A DNA stretch of 64,000 nt from the NCBI GenBank assembly GCA_003612395.1, contig RAYQ01000011.1, positions 110,192-174,191 of the forward strand, written 5' to 3'. Position numbers and translations under genes: made by a program. This DNA is from Parablautia intestinalis (GTDB taxonomy: Bacteria; Bacillota; Clostridia; Lachnospirales; Lachnospiraceae). The notes under the pieces were generated by a model. It did no database searches and was not told the origin of the DNA. It was given only the letters and a program-made list of their open reading frames with translations. Below are positions 44,734 through 53,031 of the stretch, one piece after another (position 1 is the first letter of the stretch; each line of letters begins with the position of its first letter).

Positions 44734-45600
44734 ATGAAAGCAAAAGTTTATTTTTCCAGGATAATCACACCGGAAAAAGTTCTGGAGCTCTACCGGATGT
44801 GCGGAAAAGAATTGACCGGAAAAGTGGCGGTTAAGGTCCACTCAGGAGAATCAGGCAACCAGAATTTTTTGCGGCCCGAATTCTGGCAGCCTGTCATTGA
44901 ACATGTTGGTGGAACCGTGGTGGAGTGCAATACGGCTTATAAAGGCAGCCGCAGCACTACGGAAAAGCATCTGCAGACCATGAAAGATCATGGATGGAGC
45001 AATTATTATCGGATTGACCTGTTAGATGGAGAGGGACCGGATTTGGAGCTCCCCATTCCAAATGGGAAACGCATTGATAAAAATTTTGTGGGAAAAAATC
45101 TGGCAGACTATGATTCTATGCTGGTATTATCCCATTTTAAGGGACATCCCATGGGAGGCTTTGGCGGAGCAATTAAGCAGCTGTCAATTGGCGTTGCGTC
45201 TTCCTATGGTAAAGCTTACATTCACGGAGTGGGGAAACCAAAAAAAATGTGGAAGTCAGACCATGATTCTTTTTTAGAAGCTATGGCCGATGCAGCATCC
45301 TCGGTAGCAGAATATTTTAAAGGAAATATCGTGTATATAAATGTAATGAAAAATATGTCGGTGGATTGCGACTGCTGTGCGGTTGCAGAAGATCCATGTA
45401 TGAAGGATATTGGTATCCTGGTTTCACTGGACCCGGTTGCAATAGATCAGGCATGTCTGGATTTGGTTTATGCGTCTGACGACCCGGGAAGAGACCATTT
45501 ACTAGAGCGTATTGAGTCAAAGAATGGCATACATACTGTTGAGGCTGCTGACAGTCTGGGATTTGGCTTTCGCGAATATGACTTAACAGAGATTGGGTAA
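44734..45600 (+). CDS. DUF362 domain protein
   Basis: 288 aa from ATG 44734 (MKAKVYFSRIITPEKVLELY) after GGAAAGGAATGGG; the frame to 44704 is weaker. Family blocks: VAVKVHSGESGNQNFLRP, VVECNTAYKGSRSTTEKH, VLSHFKGHPMGGFGGAIKQL, and the cysteine-rich SVDCDCCAVAEDPCMKDIGI. DUF362 proteins often carry an added 4Fe-4S ferredoxin module; this one does not, though the Cys cluster could bind metal. Function unknown. Confidence 0.85.
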   Translation: MKAKVYFSRIITPEKVLELYRMCGKELTGKVAVKVHSGESGNQNFLRPEFWQPVIEHVGGTVVECNTAYKGSRSTTEKHLQTMKDHGWSNYYRIDLLDGEGPDLELPIPNGKRIDKNFVGKNLADYDSMLVLSHFKGHPMGGFGGAIKQLSIGVASSYGKAYIHGVGKPKKMWKSDHDSFLEAMADAASSVAEYFKGNIVYINVMKNMSVDCDCCAVAEDPCMKDIGILVSLDPVAIDQACLDLVYASDDPGRDHLLERIESKNGIHTVEAADSLGFGFREYDLTEIG

Positions 45601-45757
45601 TGAAAGAATATATTTTGCAAATATATTTTTGTTATGCCGGATAGCATGATACTTTTTAACAGGATTGAGAATTATACAGGGATATTATATAATGAAGCAT
45701 CAAAAAAATTCTGCATATTTGCAGAAGAACAATAGAAGAACAAGGAGGCTGTTTTCT

Positions 45758-47050
45758 ATGAAACAAGATTTGATCGTGATATTGGATCTGGGTAGTACCA
45801 ATAATACTGTTATCGCCCGAAAGATTCGTGAGCTTGGGGTTTACAGTGAGATACATCCGCATGATATTACCGCAGAGGAATTGAAAGCTTTTAAAAATGT
45901 GAAGGGAATCATTTTAAACGGCGGAGAAAATCGTATTGTTGACGGACAGGCAGTGGAGGTCAGAGAGGAACTTTACGAGATGGAAATTCCAATGATTTCC
46001 ATAGACTATCCACAGTCAAAGTGTGCCAGGCAGCTGTCAGGACTACCGGGTCAGGATGTGCTGAAGAAATTTATTTTTGAGGACTGCGGCGCAGAGGCTA
46101 ATTGGAATATGAAGAACTTTATTGAGGATCAGATCGAACTGATTAGACAGCAGGTAGGCGATAGAAAAGTTCTTCTGGCATTGTCTGGCGGTGTGGATTC
46201 TTCCGTAGTAGCGGCTATGCTGATCAAAGCCATCGGGCAGCAGCTGGTGTGTGTGCATGTAAACCATGGGTTGATGCGTAAGAATGAATCGGAAAGTGTC
46301 GTAAAGGTGTTTCGGGACGAATTACACGCGAATTTGATTTATGTGGATGCTTGCGATCGTTTCCTAAGTAAGCTTGAAAATGTGGCGGATCCGGAACAGA
46401 AGCGCAAGATCATCGGAGGAGAATTTATCCGCGTTTTTGAAGAAGAAGCACGAAAGCTTAAAGGAATTGATTTCCTTGGACAGGGAACTATCTATCCGGA
46501 TATTATTGAGAGCGGTACGAAGACAGCGAAGATGGTGAAATCCCACCATAATGTAGGCGGCCTGCCAGAGGATTTGAAGTTTGCACTGGTGGAACCATTG
46601 AAGCAGCTTTTTAAGGATGAAGTGCGTGCCTGTGGCGTGGAGCTTGGACTTCCCCATGATATGGTGTACAGGCAGCCATTCCCGGGGCCGGGACTTGGTG
46701 TAAGGTGTCTGGGCGCGATCACGAGAGACCGATTGGAAGCAGTCAGAGAGTCAGATGCAATTCTGCGGGAGGAATTCGCGAAGGCTGGCCTGGATAAGAA
46801 GGTATGGCAGTATTTTACCGTGGTTCCGGATTTTAAGTCGGTTGGTATGAAAAATAATGCGAGAGTATTTGAATATATGGTGATTATTCGCGCAATTAAT
46901 ACGATTGACGCAATGACTGCATCAATTGAGAAGGTTGACTGGGACATACTGGAGAAGATCACGGAAAGGATTCTGGCGGAGGTGGAAAATGTAAATCGGG
47001 TTTGCTATGACATGAGCCCTAAGCCGCCGGCTACGATTGAGTTCGAGTGA
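45758..47050 (+). CDS. guaA: GMP synthase with degenerate glutaminase domain
   Basis: 430 aa from ATG 45758 after AAGGAGGCTGTTTTCT; normal GuaA is about 510-530 aa. The C-terminal synthetase is complete: ATP-PPase loop ALSGGVDSSVVAAM (143-149), VHVNHGLMRK, IYPDIIESG, SHHNVGGLPEDLKF, MVYRQPFPGPGLGVRCLGAI, and the terminus YDMSPKPPATIEFE. The N-terminal class I amidotransferase is only about 110 residues. The nucleophile position of ICYG reads SIDYP (Asp83), and the segment with the catalytic His and Glu is missing. It should depend on free ammonia or a separate glutaminase. Its 3' end is the attachment site of the mobile elements downstream. Confidence 0.9.
   Translation: MKQDLIVILDLGSTNNTVIARKIRELGVYSEIHPHDITAEELKAFKNVKGIILNGGENRIVDGQAVEVREELYEMEIPMISIDYPQSKCARQLSGLPGQDVLKKFIFEDCGAEANWNMKNFIEDQIELIRQQVGDRKVLLALSGGVDSSVVAAMLIKAIGQQLVCVHVNHGLMRKNESESVVKVFRDELHANLIYVDACDRFLSKLENVADPEQKRKIIGGEFIRVFEEEARKLKGIDFLGQGTIYPDIIESGTKTAKMVKSHHNVGGLPEDLKFALVEPLKQLFKDEVRACGVELGLPHDMVYRQPFPGPGLGVRCLGAITRDRLEAVRESDAILREEFAKAGLDKKVWQYFTVVPDFKSVGMKNNARVFEYMVIIRAINTIDAMTASIEKVDWDILEKITERILAEVENVNRVCYDMSPKPPATIEFE
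47039..47048 (+). other. attL core of IME1 at guaA 3' end
   Basis: GAGTTCGAGT covers the last two sense codons of guaA. It matches GAGTTCGAAT at 59132-59141. The guaA reading frame and its IEFE terminus are preserved by the element. Confidence 0.75.
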
Positions 47051-47110
47051 TGAAATGGGATTTGAGAACCTAGTGTTTATGTGGCTTCCAAACAAATTTG
47101 TTTAGGCGAT

Positions 47111-47127
47111 GGCAACGATTTGGCAAC
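47111..47127 (+). repeat. Left integrase-arm-like repeats of IME1
   Basis: GGCAAC at 47111 and 47122 (11-base period), starting 72 bases from the att core. The same pair (GGCAACATTTTGGCAAC) is at 59012-59028 near the right end. Confidence 0.6.
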
Positions 47128-47174
47128 ATTTTTCACATCACGCACTAAATAATTACATCAATGGCATAAAGAAA

Positions 47175-47222
47175 ACCTTGCTGATTTTCAGATATGTAAC
47201 TGAATATCGGCAAGGTCTTTTT
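47175..47222. terminator. Bidirectional terminator at the left end of IME1
   Basis: ACCTTGC (47175-47181) pairs with GCAAGGT (47210-47216), with further GAT/ATC pairing inside. CTTTTTG follows on the plus strand and TTTTCTTT on the minus strand, so it ends the XRE gene and isolates guaA. Confidence 0.75.
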
Positions 47223-47226
47223 GTGC

Positions 47227-47787
47227 TTATTTCTGTTTTTTCTTTTTTGCTGTTTTCTTTTCCTCTTTCTCGATTTTCTGAAATTCCTCCATAAGCATAT
47301 CACTGACCGCCTGCGAGGGGACTTTCGCCCAATGCTTTGAGGTGTCCAGTTCCGGGTATTTGTACCGCCACTGGTCGTATTCCTCTTTGGTAATCTCGCC
47401 CTGTTCCAGTTTGGCGGCTTGCTCCTGCCATGCGTGGAACATATCGAACATGGACGTATAAGTGGAATAGTCGGACTTGTCAAGGCGCAGGCAGATTTCC
47501 CCGTCAATCTCCCCGATTTTCAGCCCATACATATCTTCCAACGCAAAGAGTGTGTGCATAAGCCCGGTATAGGTATCAATATCCGGCACGGTGAGGGCGT
47601 GAGTGCTTACATCAAAGATATTCGCCATTTCTTTTACAAGGTCGTGCTTGGGTGTCCTCGCTTCGGTTTCATACTGTGCCATGCGGACATCAGAGGTCTT
47701 TCCGAGAAAACCGAGGATTTCGCCTAACTGTTTCTGTGTCATGCCTTTTCGGTTGCGGAAAAAGCGGATACGTTTGCCGATTGCCAT
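47227..47787 (-). CDS. IME1 XRE-family regulator
   Basis: 186 aa, MAIGKRIRFFRNRKGMTQKQ after CGGAGGTTTTATT. HTH: GMTQKQLGEILGF... SDVRMAQYETEARTPKHDLV. A long C-terminal region (ALEDMYGLKIGEIDG...) and a Lys-rich tail follow. Its counterpart in IME2 (60246-60818) has the same design. It is divergent from xis-int and probably represses them through the repeated CTTAA-N10-TTAAG sites in the intergenic region. Confidence 0.85.
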   Translation of the reverse strand: MAIGKRIRFFRNRKGMTQKQLGEILGFLGKTSDVRMAQYETEARTPKHDLVKEMANIFDVSTHALTVPDIDTYTGLMHTLFALEDMYGLKIGEIDGEICLRLDKSDYSTYTSMFDMFHAWQEQAAKLEQGEITKEEYDQWRYKYPELDTSKHWAKVPSQAVSDMLMEEFQKIEKEEKKTAKKKKQK

Positions 47788-48123
47788 AATAAAACCTCCG
47801 TTATTGTGAAGTGAGGTAAAGTCATGCCAGCTTGATTACGCTCCGCTTCATCTCGCTGTGGCGGTGCGCCATATACGCCTGTCAGAAAGCAGTTCAGCGT
47901 GTGCAAGCACCCGCCGTCCTGTTTTCTTCCAGTCGTGCATGACTTTACTTAAACAAATCTGTTGAAGTCAGTATAACATGGTGTAATAGGAATAGCAAGA
48001 ATAACTTAAATAAAAAAAGTTAAGATTTACTCAAAAACCACTTGACTTAACGGAATTTATTTAGTATTCTATATGCAACACTTAAACAAAAACAGTTAAA
48101 TATTGAAAGGAGAGGGTATCTGA
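47788..48123. promoter_or_regulatory. IME1 control region: structured leader, dyad operators, xis promoter
   Basis: GTAAAGTCATG (47816-47826) and CATGACTTTAC (47938-47948) are perfect 11-bp arms around about 110 bases of GC-rich hairpins, which would lie in the leader of the minus-strand XRE mRNA. Three 20-bp dyads follow at 47948, 48005 (CTTAAATAAAAAAAGTTAAG) and 48081. The xis promoter is TTGACT (48042-48047), 17 bases, TATTCT (48065-48070), flanked by the dyads. Confidence 0.65.
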
Positions 48124-48303
48124 ATGACGGAAAAATCATTTATGACAGTGGAGGAAGTGGCAGCGGAACTGCGTGTGTCGAAGTCAAAAGCCTATCAGAT
48201 TGTAAGGGAACTGAACGCAGAAATGCAGAAACAGGGCTATCTGACGGTGGCAGGGCGTGTGAACGCTACATTTTTTCATAAAAAGGTCTGTTACAGCGAA
48301 TAG
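48124..48303 (+). CDS. IME1 excisionase-like protein
   Basis: 59 aa, MTEKSFMTVEEVAAELRVSK after GAAAGGAGAGGG. It has a MerR/excisionase-type winged HTH (VEEVAAELRVSKSKAYQIVR) and LTVAGRVNATFFHKKVCYSE. It is homologous to the IME2 protein at 62055 (VSKPFAYRLVRQMNEELEEK, GFITIAGRVSRKYY). It probably directs excision together with the integrase 15 bases downstream. Confidence 0.8.
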   Translation: MTEKSFMTVEEVAAELRVSKSKAYQIVRELNAEMQKQGYLTVAGRVNATFFHKKVCYSE

Positions 48304-48318
48304 AAGGGAGATGATGAA

Positions 48319-49456
48319 ATGGCTGTATACAAGGACAATGCTACGGGGACGTGGCGGGTTATCTACCGCTTTACCAACTGGAAAGGGGAGAGGAAACAGA
48401 CACAAAAGAGGGGATTTGCAACCAAAAGGGAAGCGCAGGCGTGGGAGCATGAAGCCATGTTAAAGCAGGGCGCAAAACTGGATATGACGTTCGGCAGTTT
48501 TTTTGAAGTGTACGAAGCCGACAAGAAACAGCGTGTCAAGGAAAGCACATGGGAGTCCAAAAGCCATGTGATACGGACAAAGATTTTACCGTACTTTGAA
48601 AACCGCAAAATTGCAGAGATTGAAGCAAAGGACGTGATAGCGTGGCAGAATGAGTTGATGGCATACCGGGACGAGAAAGGCAAGCCCTATTCCGCAGATT
48701 ATTTGAGGACAATTCACGCACAACTTACGGCGATATTCAACCATGCAGTAAACTTCTATAATCTTCCCTACAATCCGGCAAGGCGGGCGGGGACGATTGG
48801 GAGCGAAGCCGTTAAGGAAATGGACTTTTGGACGAAAGAGGAATATCTGAAATTCTCCGAAGCCATGATGGATAAGCCACGTTCCTATTATGCGTTTGAA
48901 ATGCTCTACTGGTGCGGTATGCGTTCCGGCAGAACTGCTTGCGCTCACGCCTGCTGATATTGATTTTGAGAAGCAGACAGTTACAATCAGCAAAACTTTC
49001 CACCGTTCTAAAGGGCGTGATATTATCACAAGCCCTAAGACGAAAAAGAGCAACCGCACAATCAAAATGCCGCCGTTTCTCTGTGAGGAAATGCAGGAGT
49101 ACATCAAAATGCTTTATGACATTAAGCCGGACGAGCGTTTATTTACGGTCACAAAATCCTACCTCAATCACGAAATGGAGCGAGGGGCAAAGCAGGCGGG
49201 CGTTAAGAAAATCCGTGTCCACGATATTCGCCATAGTGCGGTTTCGCTGTTAATCAACATGGGATTTTCGGTACTGGCGATTGGGGAGCGTATGGGGCAT
49301 GAAGCGGAGAAAATCACTTACCGATACGCCCACTTGTTCCCCACGGTGCAGACGGAAATGGCGGAGAAATTGGAAATGGAGAGAATGACAAAGGAGGAAA
49401 ATCCTCTGCTCCTGCACGGGCAGTCGCATTTTCCTACGGAAAACAGGGAGGATTAG
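48319..49456 (+). pseudogene. IME1 tyrosine integrase disrupted by one-base insertion
   Basis: The N-terminal part (AP2-like and SAM-like core-binding domains) runs from MAVYKDNATGTWRVIYRFTN to YWCGMRS. Then the frame shifts at GGCAGAACTG (extra A at 48931) and stops at 48957. Removing that A continues as RSGELLALTPADIDFEKQTV, with the remaining catalytic residues in HDIRHSAVSLL, GHEAEKITYRYAH. The intact IME2 integrase reads VGELLALTPQDIDF at the same point. The frameshift separates Arg-I from the other catalytic residues, so no active enzyme is expected unless the base is an assembly error. Confidence 0.9.
49396..49454 (+). repeat. 59-bp direct repeat, copy 1 (integrase 3' end)
   Basis: It matches 49772-49830 at 57 of 59 positions. 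It encodes the tail ENPLLLHGQSHFPTENRED and contains the GGAGG ribosome site of the next gene. Confidence 0.9.
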
Positions 49457-49460
49457 GAAC

Positions 49461-49832
49461 ATGGAAAAATCACTGGATTACAAGGGAAGATGGCGCAATC
49501 ATACGGTGGCGTTCCGGGTATCGGACGAAGAAGCAAAGCTGTTGAATGATTTGGTGGCACTGTCGGGGCTGACAAAGCAGGACTACATCACAAGGCGGCT
49601 CTTATGCCGGGACGTTGTGGTGCAGGGCAATCCGAGGGTGTATAAAGCACTGAAAAATCAGATGGCGGCAATCCATGAGGAATTGAAGCGCATGGAAAGC
49701 ATAAGCCAGGACAATGACGAATTGCTCTACACGTTACAGGTAATCGCAATCACATTAGACGGTCTGAATAGGGAAAATCCTCTGCTCCTGCAAGGGCAGT
49801 CGCATTTTCCTACGGAAAACAAGGAGGATTGA
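49461..49832 (+). CDS. IME1 MobC-like relaxosome protein
   Basis: 123 aa. VAFRVSDEEAKLLNDLVALS followed by GLTKQDYITRRLLCRDVVV is a ribbon-helix-helix MobC-type DNA-binding domain. A helical region follows (IHEELKRMESISQDNDELLY). Its C-terminal tail ENPLLLQGQSHFPTENKED is a copy of the integrase tail. It would assist the relaxase at oriT. IME2 has a positional equivalent at 63420. Confidence 0.75.
   Translation: MEKSLDYKGRWRNHTVAFRVSDEEAKLLNDLVALSGLTKQDYITRRLLCRDVVVQGNPRVYKALKNQMAAIHEELKRMESISQDNDELLYTLQVIAITLDGLNRENPLLLQGQSHFPTENKED
49772..49830 (+). repeat. 59-bp direct repeat, copy 2 (mobC 3' end)
   Basis: Second copy of the repeat at 49396-49454, again at a gene's 3' end and again providing AAGGAGG for the following gene. 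Confidence 0.9.
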
Positions 49833-49834
49833 GA

Positions 49835-50968
49835 ATGACAAATAAAATAAAAACGACTGCTCCCGTATCATCTGTTGGCGCAGATGGGAAACAGCCGATT
49901 ATGAAAAATCACACTGAAATTATAGCAAATGAAACAGCAAAAAACAATCTGCAAGCCACAAAAAGCCCGGAGAAATCCGGGCAGGGCGGCGGGCTTCAAA
50001 CGGTTTCCATGACAGAACTGTATGATACGGTTTACCCGCCGAGAACGCCTGTTGTGGACGGCTTCCTGTATGGCGGCACTTATCTCTTTGTGGGTGCACC
50101 GAAAGTGGGGAAATCGTTCTTTATGGGGCAGCTTGCCTATCATGTGGCAATGGGGATTCCGCTGTGGAATTATCCCGTCCGAAAAGGGACGGTATTATAC
50201 CTTGCACTGGAAGATGATTATGCAAGGCTTCAGCGGCGGCTGTCCGTCATGTTTGGCGTGGAGTGTGCGGACAATTTATTTTTCGCAACGCAGGCAAAGA
50301 CACTGAATGAGGGACTGGACGGAGAATTAGAGGGCTTTATAAAGGAGCATAAGGATGCAAGGCTGATTATTATTGACACGCTCCAAAAAGTGCGTGAGGT
50401 CGGCGGGGACAGGTACAGTTATTCCAGTGACTATGAGATTGTGACAAAGCTGAAATCATTCAGTGATAAATATGGTGTCTGTCTGTTGGTGGTTCATCAT
50501 ACCCGCAAGTTGGAGTCCGAGGACAGCTTCGATATGATTTCCGGCACAAACGGACTTCTCGGTGCGGCAGACGGGGCGTTTATCATGCACAAGAAAAAGC
50601 GCACGGACAATACGGCGGTCATGGACATTGTGGGACGTGACCAGCCCGATCAAGAATTAACAATCGAATTTGACCGGGAACAATGTATTTGGAAATTTCA
50701 GAAAGCGGAAACAGAACTTTGGAAACAGCCGCCGAACCCGTTACTTGAAGCAATCAATGAATTTCTGACAGAAGAAATGCAGGAGTGGGAGGGGACGGCA
50801 ACGGAACTTCTGAAACAGTTGCCGGATATGCAGTTATCGGCAAATGTGCTTTCCCGGAGATTAAATGTAGTGAACAGCCAGTTGTTGAATGACTATGGCA
50901 TTTTCTATGACAACAAGCGGGGGCATGAGAGAAAAATCATTCTGAAACGGCTAGAGCAAAAAGCGTAA
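49835..50968 (+). CDS. RepA-like AAA ATPase (RecA-fold helicase family)
   Basis: 377 aa from ATG 49835, 7 bases after AAGGAGG. Walker A: FVGAPKVGKSFFMGQLAYHV. Walker B: ARLIIIDTLQKVREVGGD. VVHHTRKLESEDSFDMISGT and the C-terminal winged-helix-like region are as in AAA_25/RepA proteins. Such ATPases unwind DNA at plasmid origins; in IMEs they are thought to support replication of the excised circle. It is followed by the oriT-like region and relaxase. Confidence 0.82.
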   Translation: MTNKIKTTAPVSSVGADGKQPIMKNHTEIIANETAKNNLQATKSPEKSGQGGGLQTVSMTELYDTVYPPRTPVVDGFLYGGTYLFVGAPKVGKSFFMGQLAYHVAMGIPLWNYPVRKGTVLYLALEDDYARLQRRLSVMFGVECADNLFFATQAKTLNEGLDGELEGFIKEHKDARLIIIDTLQKVREVGGDRYSYSSDYEIVTKLKSFSDKYGVCLLVVHHTRKLESEDSFDMISGTNGLLGAADGAFIMHKKKRTDNTAVMDIVGRDQPDQELTIEFDREQCIWKFQKAETELWKQPPNPLLEAINEFLTEEMQEWEGTATELLKQLPDMQLSANVLSRRLNVVNSQLLNDYGIFYDNKRGHERKIILKRLEQKA

Positions 50969-51140
50969 GGTGCGACGATATGCGTCGGTTGCGACGGTAT
51001 TTTTGATAGCAGGGCGGTATAGAAAATATCGACGCTATCGACGCAAACCGACGCACGGGGGAGCAGTAAGGCGGCGGGTAGCCGTTCACCGTCCGCAAGG
51101 ACGGTATGCTGTCCAACGGACAGCTTGCCTCCGGCAGGGC

Positions 51141-51231
51141 GCAAAGGCACTTTTGATAGAGCGTAGCCTGTCGAAAGTGCTTTTGCGTTACTTTCGGGAA
51201 AGTAACAAAGCCGAAGCGAAGAAACTTCGCT
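51141..51231 (+). other. Candidate oriT: three consecutive hairpins upstream of the relaxase
   Basis: GCAAAGGCACTTTTGATAG (51141-51159) pairs with CTGTCGAAAGTGCTTTTGC (51168-51186) over 19 positions with three G-U type differences. Next comes GTTACTTTCGGGAAAGTAAC (51187-51206), then GCGAAGAAACTTCGC (51217-51231). Smaller hairpins (CCGTCCGCAAGGACGG, CTGTCCAACGGACAG) and CGACGC repeats lie just upstream (50977-51120). The position before mobV fits an origin of transfer. Confidence 0.55.
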
Positions 51232-51294
51232 TTGCGCCTATTTGGCGCAGTAAAATTAGCGGCACAAATATATAGAATGTGGAGGATATGCCTA

Positions 51295-52665
51295 TTGGAA
51301 AGGACAATCAGCGGCATGATGGGGAAAGGTTCCGTCAACCACAACACAAGAGCCTTTACAGCTAAAAATGTAAACAAGGAGCGAAGCCGGGATAACGTGG
51401 AATTTTGCCACTCGGATATAAAAGAGGTCTATCACAATCTTTTTGATGAAGCACTGGAACGCTACAACGCAAAGCAGAAACGGTGTGACCGAAAGATTGA
51501 CGATTATTATGAGAAGATACGTCGGGGCAAGCAGGAGAAATTATTTTATGAGGTAATCTTCCAAATCGGCAATAAGGACGATATGAACGTACAGAGCAAT
51601 GAGGGGCAGTTGGCGAAAGAAATTTTATGTGAGTTTATGGAGCAGTTTCAGAAAAGAAATCCGAACCTGTTTGTATTTTCAAGCCACTTGCATATGGACG
51701 AGCAGACGCCGCATATCCACATTGATTTTGTTCCCTTTATCCGTAACAGTAAGCGTGGACTTGATACGAGAGTTTCCCTCAAAGGTGCATTAGCAGAACA
51801 GGGCTTCAAAGGCGGCACAAGAGGAATGACGGAATGGAATGAATGGATTGAAGCGGAGAAGCAGGAACTTTCAAAAGTTATGGGGCGGCATGGCGTACAG
51901 TGGAAACAGTTAGGCACACACAACAAGCACTTGTCTGTACTGGATTTTGAAAAGCAGGAACGGCAAAAAGAGGTTGCGGAACTGGAACAGACAATCTCCG
52001 GCAGTAAAGAGGAATTATCTTCTATTCTTCATCAGCAGATAACAGCAGGACAGGAAACGGAACAGATACGGAAAGAGGGCGAAGCAATCCGGCAGGAAGT
52101 ATCAGAACTTTCCGCTACAAATCTTCTGTTGAAAGAGCAGACGGAAACACTGGCAGAGGATAAAGAAAAGCTGTTATCCGAAAATGAAAAATTGGAGAAA
52201 CAGCAGAAAAAGTTACAGCAGGAAATCAATAAAATGGTGCAGTCAAAGGAAGTCATGGAGCGCAATATTCACGCCTATGATGAAGATATGAAATGGCAGT
52301 TGGCAGAGCCGGGGGCATTGATGAGTGCAAAGAATTATCGGGATAAAAAGGCACTTCCGCTTGTGGAGAAATTGAAAGAGGTAGTAAAAAATCTGACTAT
52401 CAAATGCGTACAGCTTACGGAGCAGGGAAATAAGCTGACAGCCAAAGTAGACGGACAAAAGAAACGGATTAGCCGCTTGACGGATAAGGTCATGGAGCAG
52501 AGCGACATCATAGACCGATTGCAGGAAAGGGTGGCTGACTTAGGGCGTTTGGAGCGTTATTTAGGCAGGGAACAGATACAGTCGATAGTAGAACGGTCAA
52601 AGGCAATAGAACAGGCAGAAAGGGCAATTAAATGTCCGAAACGTGCCTTTGAAATGAGCCAATAG
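51295..52665 (+). CDS. MobV-family relaxase
   Basis: 456 aa. TTG 51295 follows GTGGAGGATATGCC; ATG 51316 (MMGKGSVNHNTRAFTAKNVN) is the alternative. The metal/catalytic motif is HLHMDEQTPHIHIDFVPF, the H-x-DE-x-TPH-x-H signature of MobV (Pre/Mob) relaxases. The C-terminal half (about 230-440) is a long coiled coil. It nicks oriT and pilots the strand during mobilization by a helper conjugative element; no mating-pore genes are present. Confidence 0.9.
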   Translation: MERTISGMMGKGSVNHNTRAFTAKNVNKERSRDNVEFCHSDIKEVYHNLFDEALERYNAKQKRCDRKIDDYYEKIRRGKQEKLFYEVIFQIGNKDDMNVQSNEGQLAKEILCEFMEQFQKRNPNLFVFSSHLHMDEQTPHIHIDFVPFIRNSKRGLDTRVSLKGALAEQGFKGGTRGMTEWNEWIEAEKQELSKVMGRHGVQWKQLGTHNKHLSVLDFEKQERQKEVAELEQTISGSKEELSSILHQQITAGQETEQIRKEGEAIRQEVSELSATNLLLKEQTETLAEDKEKLLSENEKLEKQQKKLQQEINKMVQSKEVMERNIHAYDEDMKWQLAEPGALMSAKNYRDKKALPLVEKLKEVVKNLTIKCVQLTEQGNKLTAKVDGQKKRISRLTDKVMEQSDIIDRLQERVADLGRLERYLGREQIQSIVERSKAIEQAERAIKCPKRAFEMSQ

Positions 52666-52686
52666 GAAAGTGAGGATTGATTTGAT

Positions 52687-53001
52687 ATGACAGATATGGA
52701 GAAGAAAGTAATGATACGGCTGTGTGCTAAAATCGTAGCAGATACAGACCTTTACGAAACGGACAGGGAAGTGCAAAATCTGATAGACTGGGTGTGCCTG
52801 TCGGAGCAGATAAAAGAAAACAATAATACAATCCGCAATCTGACCGGGGAATATAAGAAGATAGAGCCGGATTGCCGGGAGGGAGTGAGGGCGCAGTTGG
52901 AGCGCATGAAACAACTCTGCAAGGAGCGGAACAATCTTTATGAAAAACAAAACGATTTGAAAGGGCAGAAACAGCAGATAGAGAGGGCATTGGAGAGATA
53001 A
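52687..53001 (+). CDS. Small coiled-coil protein behind relaxase, unrecognised
   Basis: 104 aa, MTDMEKKVMIRLCAKIVADT, starting 21 bases after mobV behind GTGAGGATTGATTTG. The C-terminal half is a charged coiled coil (ERMKQLCKERNNLYEKQNDL). It is probably a mobilization accessory by position only. Confidence 0.6.
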   Translation: MTDMEKKVMIRLCAKIVADTDLYETDREVQNLIDWVCLSEQIKENNNTIRNLTGEYKKIEPDCREGVRAQLERMKQLCKERNNLYEKQNDLKGQKQQIERALER

Positions 53002-53031
53002 AAAGTGCCGGGGATTGACAGTGGTAGAAAG

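Noticed and set aside
51232..51294. Upstream extension of the MobV relaxase
   Set aside because: The extension lies within the hairpin region and lacks a ribosome site; TTG 51295 has GGAGG at proper spacing.
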